DNA of 40,423 nt, from IMG/VR virus record IMGVR_UViG_3300033149_005223, positions 1 through 40,423 of that record. One strand, 5' to 3'. The stretch is from a virus. Positions 5,564 through 13,292 of the stretch are shown here, one piece after another. A program made the translations under genes and the position numbers. Under the pieces are notes generated by a model, which saw nothing but the letters and a program-made list of their open reading frames with translations, ran no database searches and was not told the DNA's origin. Numbering within the stretch: position 1 is the stretch's first letter; each line of letters opens with the position of its first letter.

Positions 5564-5606
5564 CAGAAAGGGGCAATTTAAATTAGAGGGTATTTTGAGT
5601 GGGGTT

Positions 5607-5840
5607 TCAGAGTTTTACTTCCTGTTTGATTTGTTTTAGGGTGAGAGGGTATGGATTTTTTAGGTAAAATTTATCTTCCAATCTGATTAAAAGCTTCTTT
5701 TGTTTTTTAATCCAAGAGAGATTTGGGTATCTATGGCAGATTGGCTCATCTGGAAACCAATTTCTTGAGGGCAATTCTGGGTCTAGTGGGCAAAGTGGGG
5801 CGGAGCAATGTTTAAAGCTGGGGCAGTTTTCCATTTTCAT
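5607..5840 (-). CDS. 77-aa Cys-rich phage protein (CPxxxxCxxPLCPLD type)
   Basis: First gene behind the strong minus promoter. I use ATG 5840, preceded by AGGAGGAGAAAG; the in-frame ATG at 5894 would lie in the promoter. The N-terminus has the pattern C-x5-C-x5-C-PLD and a later Cys in EPICHRYP, a motif seen in short uncharacterised phage and bacterial proteins. The C-terminal half is basic. Being the first leftward gene, it may be an early regulator. Function unknown. Confidence 0.7.
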   Translation of the reverse strand: MKMENCPSFKHCSAPLCPLDPELPSRNWFPDEPICHRYPNLSWIKKQKKLLIRLEDKFYLKNPYPLTLKQIKQEVKL

Positions 5841-5865
5841 CTTTCTCCTCCTATTTTTTAAGCGA

Positions 5866-5894
5866 ATAATAGCAAACTTCAGGCAAGCTGTCAA
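5866..5894 (-). promoter_or_regulatory. Sigma70-type promoter for the minus (early) operon
   Basis: Minus strand: TTGACA (5894-5889), 17-bp spacer, TATTAT (5871-5866). Near-perfect consensus. The start point would be near 5859, giving a leader of about 20 nt that contains the AGGAGG of the 77-aa gene. Confidence 0.85.
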
Positions 5895-5906
5895 GGAAAA
5901 GTTTGC
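5872..5906. promoter_or_regulatory. Candidate operator dyad over divergent promoters
   Basis: GCAAACTT (5872-5879) and AAGTTTGC (5899-5906) are perfect inverted 8-bp arms 19 bp apart. They fill the leftward promoter spacer next to its -10, bracket its -35, and cover the -35 of the rightward promoter. A repressor bound here could control both operons. Confidence 0.6.
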
Positions 5907-5930
5907 ATTTTAAAAATTTTCCCTTATAAT
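5902..5930 (+). promoter_or_regulatory. Rightward promoter giving a leaderless late mRNA
   Basis: TTTGCA (5902-5907), 17-bp spacer, TATAAT (5925-5930). The perfect -10 box ends 8 bp before the terminase small-subunit ATG at 5939, and there is no Shine-Dalgarno. Transcription would begin at or within two bases of the start codon. Confidence 0.6.
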
Positions 5931-5938
5931 TAAACTAG

Positions 5939-6262
5939 ATGTCTAAAATAGTTAAATCTCCGGGTGAGGCTATTCAGATAACTAGGGAAGATTTTTTAAA
6001 AACCTTGCAGGGTGCTGGTATTACTCCTCAATATTTATCCCATAAATTAGCGGAATTATTAGAGGCAAAAAGTGAAAAAGTTCGGCTTCAAACTCTGGAA
6101 CTAATAATAAAGCACATTATCGGGTTTAAGAAGGGTGATGGGGTTAATATAAATATTGCGCAGGTCTGGAGCACTTTAGAAGATTTAGGGAAAAGGGCAG
6201 AGGATAGAATTTCTCCTGTGAGAGAATATCAATATCGGGAAGATTTAACTGAAGATGGATAA
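5939..6262 (+). CDS. terS: Terminase small subunit (probable), 107 aa
   Basis: First gene of the rightward operon, overlapping the large terminase start by 8 bp. A helical core (LSHKLAELLEAKSEKVRLQT and following) is typical of DNA-recognition small terminase subunits, which bind pac/cos DNA and load it into the motor. The family is short and poorly conserved, so position is the main evidence. The start codon has no ribosome site and lies 8 bp after a TATAAT box, pointing to leaderless translation. Confidence 0.7.
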   Translation: MSKIVKSPGEAIQITREDFLKTLQGAGITPQYLSHKLAELLEAKSEKVRLQTLELIIKHIIGFKKGDGVNINIAQVWSTLEDLGKRAEDRISPVREYQYREDLTEDG

Positions 6263-7817
6263 CAAAAAATTAGCAGAATTAAGATATTTTTATGCTACTC
6301 ATTTTTATGAATTTGTAAAAGATATTCTTGGTTATAAAGATTTAACTGAACATCCTCATCGGGAGTTATGTAATTTTCTGGTTGATACTCCCGGTGATGG
6401 TTCTAATCGCACTTCTAATATTCAGGATATGCCTTTGTCTTCTTCTAATAAACCCAGTAAAGATAAAAGACGATTGGGGGTTTTTATTCCTCGTGATAGT
6501 TTTAAGACCACTATTTGCACGGTGAGTTATCCTATTTGGAGATGGATTAGAAACCCCAATTTAAGAATTTTAATCGGCTCTCATAACATAGATAAAGCTA
6601 GAGAATTTTTACAGGAGATAAAAGACCAGCTTTCCCAGAATCAAAAATTGATTGCATTATTTGGAGATATGGGGAAAGCCTGCCGGGAAAAGAATGCCAC
6701 TTGGTCAAGAGATGCTATTCAATTATTTGACCCGGTTAAAAATCAATATGTGCCTTTTCGGAATATGAATTCCTGCCGGGTTATTGGTATGGGCACTTCT
6801 TTTACTGGCTTACACCCGGATATAGCTATATTTGATGATTTGGTATGTGAACAAAATATCAGCTCTCCAGATATGCTTGAAAAACCTAAAACTTTTTTAA
6901 GGTATATAGAACCTTTATTGAGTTTCGGCACGGAGATTATTATTGTTGGAACTCGGTATCATTGGGGAGATGCTTATCAGGAAATTATAGAAGATGGGAT
7001 GTATGATGTAATTTTAAGGTCGGCTATAAATCCGGATGGTTCTTTATGGTATCCTGAAAGGTTAAATTGGGAATATTTAAAATCTGCCCAGAGAAGATTG
7101 GGGACTTATATTTATTCCTGTCAATATTTACTTAATCCCGTCCGCCCGGAAGATGCTATTTTTAAAGAAGACTGGATAAATCGTTCTGTTTTTAAATCCT
7201 GCCCGATAGATGTAAATGAATTAACCCGAATAATGGTTATAGACCCGTCCGCCCGTTCCACTAAAATTAGCGATTATACCGCTATTTTAATTGCTGGTAT
7301 GGATGTGCAGGGAAATATCTGGGTGTTGAGAGCTTTTAATAAAAAATCCCGTATTGAGGAATTGATAGACGAAATTATAGATATTTATAAAGTCTGGAAG
7401 CCGGAAGCTATTGCAGTGGAAAGTAATGTCTTTCAAGCTTTAGTTAAAGATATTATTGAAATGAAAGCGGAGCAAAGAGGGGAATTTATCAATATTCGCC
7501 CGATAGAAACTTCCACCCGGCAAAGTAAAGAGTGGAGAATAAGAAGAATTATCCCCTTACTGGAAGCTGGGAAAATAAAAATTCTAGAAGAATGCTGGGA
7601 TTTAATTACTGAGATGAGAAGATTCCCAAAGGGAAGTGATGATTTGCTGGATTGCCTTGCTAATGCCTGTAAAATATTGGTTCCCCCAGAAGAAGTTCAA
7701 GAACCTAATTGGGAAAAAATAGAAAAAGAATATAAAGAATCCTGGGAAATATGTAAAGGAATGAAAGAGTTAGAAGACCCGGAAGTTGACTTATTTCAAA
7801 ATTTATGGAATATTTAA
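6255..7817 (+). CDS. terL: Terminase large subunit, 520 aa
   Basis: DNA-packaging motor ATPase and nuclease. The ATPase part shows a divergent P-loop at about 78-86 (IPRDSFKTT), Walker B at 189-196 (DIAIFDDL) and a coupling motif at 229-234 (IIVGTR). The RNase H-like nuclease part shows D330 (VIDPSAR), E389 (AVESN) and D463/D466 (DDLLDCLAN). Length and order match standard phage large subunits. It cuts concatemers and pumps DNA through the portal encoded two genes downstream. A shorter insertion rich in Ser and Asn (residues 50-66) precedes the P-loop. Confidence 0.95.
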   Translation: MDNKKLAELRYFYATHFYEFVKDILGYKDLTEHPHRELCNFLVDTPGDGSNRTSNIQDMPLSSSNKPSKDKRRLGVFIPRDSFKTTICTVSYPIWRWIRNPNLRILIGSHNIDKAREFLQEIKDQLSQNQKLIALFGDMGKACREKNATWSRDAIQLFDPVKNQYVPFRNMNSCRVIGMGTSFTGLHPDIAIFDDLVCEQNISSPDMLEKPKTFLRYIEPLLSFGTEIIIVGTRYHWGDAYQEIIEDGMYDVILRSAINPDGSLWYPERLNWEYLKSAQRRLGTYIYSCQYLLNPVRPEDAIFKEDWINRSVFKSCPIDVNELTRIMVIDPSARSTKISDYTAILIAGMDVQGNIWVLRAFNKKSRIEELIDEIIDIYKVWKPEAIAVESNVFQALVKDIIEMKAEQRGEFINIRPIETSTRQSKEWRIRRIIPLLEAGKIKILEECWDLITEMRRFPKGSDDLLDCLANACKILVPPEEVQEPNWEKIEKEYKESWEICKGMKELEDPEVDLFQNLWNI

Positions 7818-7820
7818 AAT

Positions 7821-8090
7821 ATGAAAGTATTAGGCAAAAATGTTTTGATAGAACTGGAATTTGAGAAAGAATACAAGAATTTGATAAAGATTCCCGATTC
7901 CAGTAAACAACAGCCCAGAATTGGAAAAGTTATTGCCTGCGGGGAAAAAGTTCAAGAGGTTCAGGAAGGAGATAAAGTTCTATTGCCAGAATATTTCCAG
8001 AAGCCTATGGATAATAAATTTTATGTTTTAACTGATGAAAATCATATATTGGGGGTAATAGAAGATGAAGGGAATATTGAGAAGATTTAA
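7821..8090 (+). CDS. GroES-like co-chaperonin (Cpn10), 89 aa
   Basis: Matches the small beta-barrel of Cpn10 along its length: VLIELEF at the start, an IPDS segment where the mobile loop joins the barrel, RIGKVIACG, VQEGDKVLLPEY, and ILGVIEDEG at the end. GroES caps GroEL; phage versions such as T4 gp31 let the host chaperonin fold phage coat proteins. The mobile loop looks shortened (EKEYKNLIKIPDSS). Location between terminase and portal, ahead of the capsid genes, fits a capsid-folding role. It begins 3 bp after the terminase stop. Confidence 0.85.
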   Translation: MKVLGKNVLIELEFEKEYKNLIKIPDSSKQQPRIGKVIACGEKVQEVQEGDKVLLPEYFQKPMDNKFYVLTDENHILGVIEDEGNIEKI

Positions 8091-8220
8091 AAAGAGAAAA
8101 GAAAAGCCAAAATCTTTAGTAGAGCAAATTTCTCAAGATATTATCCCTGAAGTTCTAAAATCCCCAGAAGAAAATAAAAATAAAGATAAATGGACTTTAG
8201 AAGGATGGATATTCTCCTGA
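8065..8220 (+). CDS. 51-aa basic hypothetical protein
   Basis: Short gene overlapping the end of the GroES-like gene by 26 bp, with GGGGGTAAT before its ATG and the portal gene 12 bp after its stop. The N-terminus is very basic (FKKRKEKPK), the middle is an amphipathic helix. Not recognised; possibly a minor virion or head-assembly factor. Confidence 0.6.
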   Translation: MKGILRRFKKRKEKPKSLVEQISQDIIPEVLKSPEENKNKDKWTLEGWIFS

Positions 8221-8232
8221 TGGAGGGACTCA

Positions 8233-10185
8233 ATGAATAAAGATAATATCATTGCGGAAATTAGAGAGAAATACGAAAAATCTAAAACTGCCAAAAGTAA
8301 AATTGTTAAAGATATGAATATCTGGCTCAGCTGGTATCTGGGCCAGCAGTTTTCTTATTATGATAAAAAAACCAAAACCTTCCGCTTACCCACTGATAAT
8401 GAATTGTTAACTATCTTACGAAAACAAAATGTCGTTCTTACCCAGATAAATAAAATCAAGCCAGCAGTTAAAGTGGTAGTCAGCGAATTGACCGCCCGGC
8501 AACCTGCTTTATCTGTCCTTCCCAAATCAAATAAAGAAACCGCTAAAGCGGTAGCGCAAATCGGAAGTGAAATTTTAATGTATTACCGCTTTCGGAAAGA
8601 ATATTTACTTAAAGATATTGAAAATGCCTTCTGGACGGTTAATTGTGGGAAATCGTATAAATATGCCCATCCCAATAAATTTAAAGCTAAAAAGAAAACT
8701 GAAGAATATATGAATCCTATTACCGGGGAAGTAGAAAAGAGAACTATCTATGAAAAAGTTCCAATAGATATTTCAGTTATAAATCCATTTGAATTTTTTC
8801 CTCCTCCCGGGGTTAGAAAGATTGAAGATATGCCCTGGATAATTATTGCCAGATATTTAGATAGGGAAGTTATAGAGAAAAAATATGATATAAAATTAAG
8901 CCCCGGTGGGGAAATTCCTTATCTGCAATTTCAGGCAAATGCTTTTGATTTGATGGAAAACAGAAAAGCAGACCAAAAACTTTTGATAGAATATTTTGAA
9001 AAGCCTTCCTCAAGTAATCCCAATGGAAAACATATAATCATAGTGGATAATGAAATTATACTTAACGATGAGTATCCATACTGGAAGGAATTACCCGATG
9101 GGAAAAGAGAGCCAGAAGATTATCCTATTGTGGAATATACTTTTGATGATTCTCTGGTATCTCATTGGGGGCAAGGGCTTCCTCAGCCAATTATAGATGT
9201 TCAAAAATATATCAATCTGGTTTACTCTATGCTTTTAACCAACATTATTTTAACCAATGCCCCCAAACTTTTAGTTCCTAAGTCTCTAAAATCTATGGTA
9301 AAAGGACTTATGAATATTCCTCAGGTGTTTTTATACGACGAGGGCAGAGAAAAACCCGGCTGGCTTGCTCCTCCACCATCCAGTATGGATTTACCGGGAA
9401 TTTTGGATAAATTAGAAAGAACTTTTGAGGAATTGGTGGGAGTGCACGCTTTAAGCTTGGGGAAAGAACCCCTTAAAAGAATGCCCTATCTGGCTATTCA
9501 ATATTTAAGAGAAACCGATATTGCCAAATTCCGCCCAGTGTTTGATAGATATGAAGAAAGCGAAAGAAAATTAGGATTTATATTGCTCAAGGCAATTAAA
9601 CAATATTCTCCTGAATTTGTTTTTGAAATTTTATCTCCAGATAAAGAAATTCAAATTAGGGAATTTTTGGATGATAATCTGGATGATTATGAAGTAGTGG
9701 TGGAAAGAGGAAGTTCTATTCCTGAATCTAAAGCTGGACAGATAGGAATGCTTCTGGAAATGCTTAAATATAATGCTTTTGATATGTCAAACCGAACGGT
9801 GAGGATGGAATTTTTGAAAGCTATCAATACCGGCTGGGCAAAAGGAATGGTAGAAAAAGAAACCCAATCCCTTAATTTTGCTAATGAGGAAAATAGAAGA
9901 ATGCTTGCAGGAGAACCAGTTCCTGTCCATCCTGCTCAAGACCACGAGATACATATAGAAGCACACAGAAAATTATATGAAAGTTCTGAATATTGGCAGG
10001 CAAGTATAGAGATTAAAGAGATGATTGACAACCATTTTCAGGAACATCAAAATTATTTAGCTCCTCCCCCACAGGAACAAATTCCCCCGGAACAAGGTAT
10101 GCCGGGGGGAGGACAAGGAGCAATTCCTCCTCAATTGGAAGAATTATTAGCCGGGGGGGGATTGGGACAACCGCTCATTGAATAG
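8233..10185 (+). CDS. Portal protein, 650 aa
   Basis: Large portal of the P22/podovirus size class. It forms the dodecameric ring at one capsid vertex through which terminase packs DNA. Features include the N-terminal WLSWYLGQQF segment, the stem/clip region with VVLTQINKIKPAVKVVVSEL, and the wing region DIQKYINLVYSMLLTNIIL-like helices around 330-350. The last 40 residues are Pro, Gln and Gly rich, with a G8 run in the DNA at 10152-10159. GGAGG precedes the ATG. Position between terminase and scaffold supports the call. Confidence 0.9.
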   Translation: MNKDNIIAEIREKYEKSKTAKSKIVKDMNIWLSWYLGQQFSYYDKKTKTFRLPTDNELLTILRKQNVVLTQINKIKPAVKVVVSELTARQPALSVLPKSNKETAKAVAQIGSEILMYYRFRKEYLLKDIENAFWTVNCGKSYKYAHPNKFKAKKKTEEYMNPITGEVEKRTIYEKVPIDISVINPFEFFPPPGVRKIEDMPWIIIARYLDREVIEKKYDIKLSPGGEIPYLQFQANAFDLMENRKADQKLLIEYFEKPSSSNPNGKHIIIVDNEIILNDEYPYWKELPDGKREPEDYPIVEYTFDDSLVSHWGQGLPQPIIDVQKYINLVYSMLLTNIILTNAPKLLVPKSLKSMVKGLMNIPQVFLYDEGREKPGWLAPPPSSMDLPGILDKLERTFEELVGVHALSLGKEPLKRMPYLAIQYLRETDIAKFRPVFDRYEESERKLGFILLKAIKQYSPEFVFEILSPDKEIQIREFLDDNLDDYEVVVERGSSIPESKAGQIGMLLEMLKYNAFDMSNRTVRMEFLKAINTGWAKGMVEKETQSLNFANEENRRMLAGEPVPVHPAQDHEIHIEAHRKLYESSEYWQASIEIKEMIDNHFQEHQNYLAPPPQEQIPPEQGMPGGGQGAIPPQLEELLAGGGLGQPLIE

Positions 10186-10551
10186 GTTCTTTGAAAATAA
10201 AGTGCTGGTAGTAAAAAATATCCAATGATTATTTATATTCCAAGAAAATGTATCAAATTGCCAATCCGGGCGGAGATAGTAAAATAAATAAAAGACACAA
10301 GTAATCCAGAGAAGTGAGCGGGTTATTTGAAGATAATCTTGAACTTTTTTAGGAAACTTGTTATAATATAAAACAAAGAGAGAGACCAGAAACCAGATAG
10401 GTAAACCATAGCGAGTAGTTTCATAATAAGTAAGGACATATTTATGAGAATAATGAAGAACCATATAATCAATAAGAATAATAGAAGCCCAATAGCCGAA
10501 AGTGGCTAATTTGAAAAGGATTATTAAAGCTGTTTTAAATTTAAGCGTCAT
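10147..10551 (-). CDS. Antisense membrane protein inside the late operon, 134 aa (moron-like)
   Basis: The only minus-strand gene in the late block, filling a 411-bp gap and overlapping the portal 3' end by 39 bp tail to tail. It has three hydrophobic segments (about 5-27, 49-63, 77-93), several aromatic residues, and a soluble tail. Size, orientation and isolation fit a moron: an independently expressed gene added between structural genes, often for superinfection exclusion or lysogenic conversion. No clear ribosome site; TATAGA directly abuts the ATG. Family unknown. It could be a chance open frame, but its membrane profile argues otherwise. Confidence 0.55.
   Translation of the reverse strand: MTLKFKTALIILFKLATFGYWASIILIDYMVLHYSHKYVLTYYETTRYGLPIWFLVSLFVLYYNKFPKKVQDYLQITRSLLWITCVFYLFYYLRPDWQFDTFSWNINNHWIFFTTSTLFSKNLFNERLSQSPPG
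10339..10367 (+). promoter_or_regulatory. Candidate rightward promoter for head genes
   Basis: TTGAAC (10339-10344), 17-bp spacer, TATAAT (10362-10367). It lies inside the antisense membrane gene and would drive the 95-aa gene, scaffold and coat, with a leader of about 220 nt. The -10 is perfect, but AT-rich DNA yields such matches at some rate. Confidence 0.45.
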
Positions 10552-10596
10552 TCTATAATTTATGATGCAAAAAACTTAAAGGAGGTTGCAGAAAAA

Positions 10597-10884
10597 ATGC
10601 CCTGGTCAAAAGCGGAAAGAATTGCTTATGGAGGATGGGGAACAGAATTACAGCCTTTCACCAAAGCAGCTCCTCTTCCAATGTTGGTAAAGGGAAAAAC
10701 AACTAGGAAACCAACCTCTCAATTTGTAGGATTACCGGTTCCTATGATTCCCTATGAAAGATTAAAGGAATTACCTGAATATTGGTATATTCAGGTAAAA
10801 AGGGGAAGAAAAAAAGGAGATACAATAAAGGTCAAAAATCCCTGGTATGAGGCAGCCGAGAGGCTTCGTAATAAAAGGAAATGA
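10597..10884 (+). CDS. Small basic hypothetical virion protein, 95 aa
   Basis: A very basic protein (C-terminus AAERLRNKRK) with a Pro/aromatic-rich middle (GLPVPMIPYERLKELPEYWY). It has an excellent AAAGGAGGT site. Not recognised. Position between portal and scaffold suggests a minor head component or assembly factor. Confidence 0.65.
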   Translation: MPWSKAERIAYGGWGTELQPFTKAAPLPMLVKGKTTRKPTSQFVGLPVPMIPYERLKELPEYWYIQVKRGRKKGDTIKVKNPWYEAAERLRNKRK

Positions 10885-10894
10885 ACTTCTTTTC

Positions 10895-10960
10895 CTTCCA
10901 GTATTGCAAATGGGGAGGGCATACTGGAAGCGAAACATATCTCCCCCGGCTCCCAAGCCG
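10895..10960 (+). ncRNA. Structured leader: 10-bp stem with possible pseudoknot before the scaffold gene
   Basis: CTTCCAGTAT (10895-10904) pairs perfectly with ATACTGGAAG (10921-10930) around a 16-nt loop. Within that loop GGGGAG (10912-10917) can pair with CTCCCC (10941-10946) downstream, giving an H-type pseudoknot. A second hairpin CGGCT-CCCA-AGCCG ends at 10960, 28 bp before the scaffold ATG. It may tune translation or processing of the scaffold/coat mRNA. No known riboswitch class is recognised. Confidence 0.5.
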
Positions 10961-10988
10961 TAAAATGCGAGTAAAAGGAGGTTAAATT

Positions 10989-11939
10989 ATGCCTATTGAA
11001 TTAATGGAAGGACAAGGACAGACTCAAGAACAGCCCGTTTCAGAGGAAACCACCTCTGCTGAACCCACCTCTGCTCAAGAGGTGCCTACGGGCGAAGAGG
11101 GGGAAGCTAGAGAAACAAAAGAATCCCCCAAGACTAAAGCAGTGCCCTATCCCAGATTCCAGCAAGTTTATGGAGAGAAAAAAGAATTGGAAAGGGCACT
11201 ACAAGAAAGAGAGGAGGAACTTCGTTATCTTTACTGGCAGATGGAACAGCTTAAAAATCAGGTGCAATCACCTGCTCAACCCGTTCCACAGCCAGAAACA
11301 CCCCCTGCTCCTTCTTCCCAAGAAACTCTCCCCCCGGAATTGTATGAATTAAAATCACTTATCCAAGATGAGCGGGCTTTCCAGGCTTTGGTAAAAGCCC
11401 AATCCAGACTCGCAGAGGAAAAAACAAAAGGTCTTCTGGAGGAAATAAAAACTCTTAAAGAGGAGCTCCAGAAAAGGCAACAGGAAGAGGAATATGAAAG
11501 CACTGTCCAGAATATATACCAAGAAATGGCAACAAGACTGGATAAAATCAACGAGGAACTGAAAATTAACGAGCATCCACTGGGGGAGAGAATTTCCACT
11601 TTAGCAGTTTGGGAAATTCAAAATTGGCTAGCAGAAAGAGAAGGAGACCCTATCTGGGAAAATATGCCTCCCTTCCGGAAATGGCAGGAGTTTGAGGTGG
11701 CTTCAAGAAATATTGCCCAGAATATTCTAAATGAGTTTAATAAACATTTAGCTTCCTTTATTCCAGTTCAAAAATCGGAAGCGGTGGAAAATGCCAGTCC
11801 GGGAGTAGGAGCGGGGGTAGGAAGTGCTCCTCAAGAGGTAGATGAGAATGTTAAAGCTTTTGCAGAGGGGAAAATTCCCCTACATCAAGCTATTAGAGGA
11901 ATAGCTAACTCTATTAAAAATTCCATTGGAGGTGGTTAA
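10989..11939 (+). CDS. Capsid scaffold protein, 316 aa
   Basis: Placed immediately before the coat gene, with the usual scaffold profile: an acidic disordered N-terminus (residues 1-55, rich in Glu, Thr, Pro), coiled-coil segments (about 60-95 and 135-190), a Pro/Gln linker (94-112), and a C-terminal helix after a Gly-rich hinge (GVGAGVGS) that may bind coat. Scaffolds guide procapsid assembly and then leave. No protease motif is visible. AAAGGAGGT precedes the ATG. Confidence 0.8.
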   Translation: MPIELMEGQGQTQEQPVSEETTSAEPTSAQEVPTGEEGEARETKESPKTKAVPYPRFQQVYGEKKELERALQEREEELRYLYWQMEQLKNQVQSPAQPVPQPETPPAPSSQETLPPELYELKSLIQDERAFQALVKAQSRLAEEKTKGLLEEIKTLKEELQKRQQEEEYESTVQNIYQEMATRLDKINEELKINEHPLGERISTLAVWEIQNWLAEREGDPIWENMPPFRKWQEFEVASRNIAQNILNEFNKHLASFIPVQKSEAVENASPGVGAGVGSAPQEVDENVKAFAEGKIPLHQAIRGIANSIKNSIGGG

Positions 11940-11941
11940 AA

Positions 11942-13240
11942 ATGGCAAATCATTTTGGTGCAGCTGAGCTCGCTAATTTAGCGGTGGAGAAAATCCAGCC
12001 TTTGGTGGATACTTTGATTTTAAAGAAACAGCCATTGCTGGATAGAATTCTTCAGGATAATTGGTTTAATCCTAAACACGGACGAGTAGCAGAAAATAAA
12101 TATATTATCCCTGCGCAGGTGGGCTTCCCGATGAATATTCGGGGAACCAGCGAAGGGGATGTTCTCCCCGGAAGCTCTGTCTCTGATTTTGTAAGGATGA
12201 CCACTTCTTTGAAGTTTATGAAAGGTCGTTCCCAGCTTACTTGGGAGCGAAACCTTTTAGGTTCCGGTGGGGAAAGTGCCTATATTGTAGAAGATATTGC
12301 TAATAAAATTGTCAATGATATTGGTCGGGCTTTCCGCCATCGGCTTTGTTCTTGGATATATGGATATACTTATAACGGAGCTTTGGGGTCGGTTAAAAGT
12401 GCCAGCGGGACAACCATTACCCTGAATGCTCATACTGATAGCTCTGGTGAGCCGGGAGTGAAATATCTTGCCCGCAATATGAAAATTATAATTGATGGGG
12501 CTAGCGATTTCGCAGCCGGAAGTGAAAGCACCAGCAACGCTACCACTATCACCGGTATTGACCTTTCTAATAATACCATTACTACCGAAGATGATATTTC
12601 TTCGGGAGTATCTGCTAGTGATATTGTGGTGCCGGGTGAAGTGGTAAGTAGCACTGCGTATGATGAATACGGGAAAGCTATCACCGGCTTGAGACAGCAT
12701 ATCAATGATGATACCGGCACTTATCAGGGATTGAGCCGTTCCACTTATCCTGAAATTCAGGGAAATGTTCTGGATAATAGCGGAAGTCTGCGGGCACTTA
12801 CCGAAGCTCTGGTCTTACAGGCGATTGATGCGCCAATGGAAAAGACTTTTGATTCCGAGCCGGCGGTTGATTTTATTATTACCACTCCGGCTTTGTCCCG
12901 GAAATGGCAAGCTCTCTTTACTGGGTATCGTCGGTTCGGTCCTAATGAGCCTCTCACCGGAGCTAATCGGGAAGTGCGTATCGCTGGTTTGGAGCCTCTG
13001 GTAGATGTATATTGTCCTCCGGGGCATATTTTCTTTATCAATCGGGAAAGTTTTATTTTCCTGACTGCTACCAGAGGACAGAACTATGTTGAATTTGAGC
13101 GGGTAGGTGGTAATGTCCTTCTGCTGGTAGGAAGCGCAGCCGATTATGATAAATATGAAATCAGGGGAAGGTTATCCTGCCAGCTGGTATGCACTAATCC
13201 GGGGGCGAATGCGGTCCTGAAGGACCTGACTGAAGCTTAA
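11942..13240 (+). CDS. Major capsid protein, 432 aa
   Basis: Predicted HK97-fold coat of the P22-like group. The N-arm (residues 1-40) is followed by QDNWFNPKHGRVAENKYIIP and a strand-rich shell, with an inserted domain around 145-240 (KIIIDGASDF, TITGIDLSNNTIT) that breaks the fold as in P22-type coats. The C-terminus (EIRGRLSCQLVCTNPGANAV) is typical of the final beta strands. GGAGGTGG precedes the ATG and the gene starts 2 bp after scaffold. It is noticeably richer in GC than its neighbours, as expected for a highly expressed gene. No N-terminal cleavage site is evident. Confidence 0.9.
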   Translation: MANHFGAAELANLAVEKIQPLVDTLILKKQPLLDRILQDNWFNPKHGRVAENKYIIPAQVGFPMNIRGTSEGDVLPGSSVSDFVRMTTSLKFMKGRSQLTWERNLLGSGGESAYIVEDIANKIVNDIGRAFRHRLCSWIYGYTYNGALGSVKSASGTTITLNAHTDSSGEPGVKYLARNMKIIIDGASDFAAGSESTSNATTITGIDLSNNTITTEDDISSGVSASDIVVPGEVVSSTAYDEYGKAITGLRQHINDDTGTYQGLSRSTYPEIQGNVLDNSGSLRALTEALVLQAIDAPMEKTFDSEPAVDFIITTPALSRKWQALFTGYRRFGPNEPLTGANREVRIAGLEPLVDVYCPPGHIFFINRESFIFLTATRGQNYVEFERVGGNVLLLVGSAADYDKYEIRGRLSCQLVCTNPGANAVLKDLTEA

Positions 13241-13256
13241 GCTTCGTAGATAAGTT

Positions 13257-13281
13257 GGGAGGGGGCTGAGTGCCCCCTCTC
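13257..13281 (+). terminator. GC-rich hairpin after the coat gene
   Basis: GAGGGGGC-TGAGT-GCCCCCTC forms a perfect 8-bp stem (13259-13279), extendable by G-U and G-C pairs. It is not followed by a T-run, so it is more likely a transcript-stabilising or partial-termination hairpin that sets coat mRNA level against downstream genes. A 14-bp palindrome (13232-13245) overlaps the coat stop codon just before it. Confidence 0.5.
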
Positions 13282-13292
13282 TAATAAAAAAA

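Larger units (their letters stand above)
4378..5606. other. Gene-free 1.23-kb region rich in non-B-DNA elements: candidate replication origin or partition centre
   Basis: No convincing gene is present on either strand. Going rightwards the region holds phased A-tracts (4521-4574), an inverted repeat (4645-4664), a mirror repeat (4685-4735), interlocked palindromes (4774-4806), a 6-bp dyad (4886-4900), a heptad array (4921-4983), more dyads (5006-5036, 5200-5231, 5276-5298), a G-quadruplex motif (5307-5336), tandem TGACAA sites (5453-5487) and a final hairpin (5541-5563). Bending, strand-unwinding and iteron-like elements are typical of replication origins. In a genome otherwise packed with overlapping genes, this space must be kept for a reason. 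Confidence 0.7.

Noticed and set aside
4378-5606. tRNA genes or a CRISPR array in the gene-free region
   Set aside because: No cloverleaf with a T-loop consensus was found, and the repeats are 7 bp and unspaced, not 25-40 bp with spacers.
12257-13041. Several long antisense frames within the capsid gene
   Set aside because: They are complementary shadows of a well-supported coat gene with no ribosome sites or domains.
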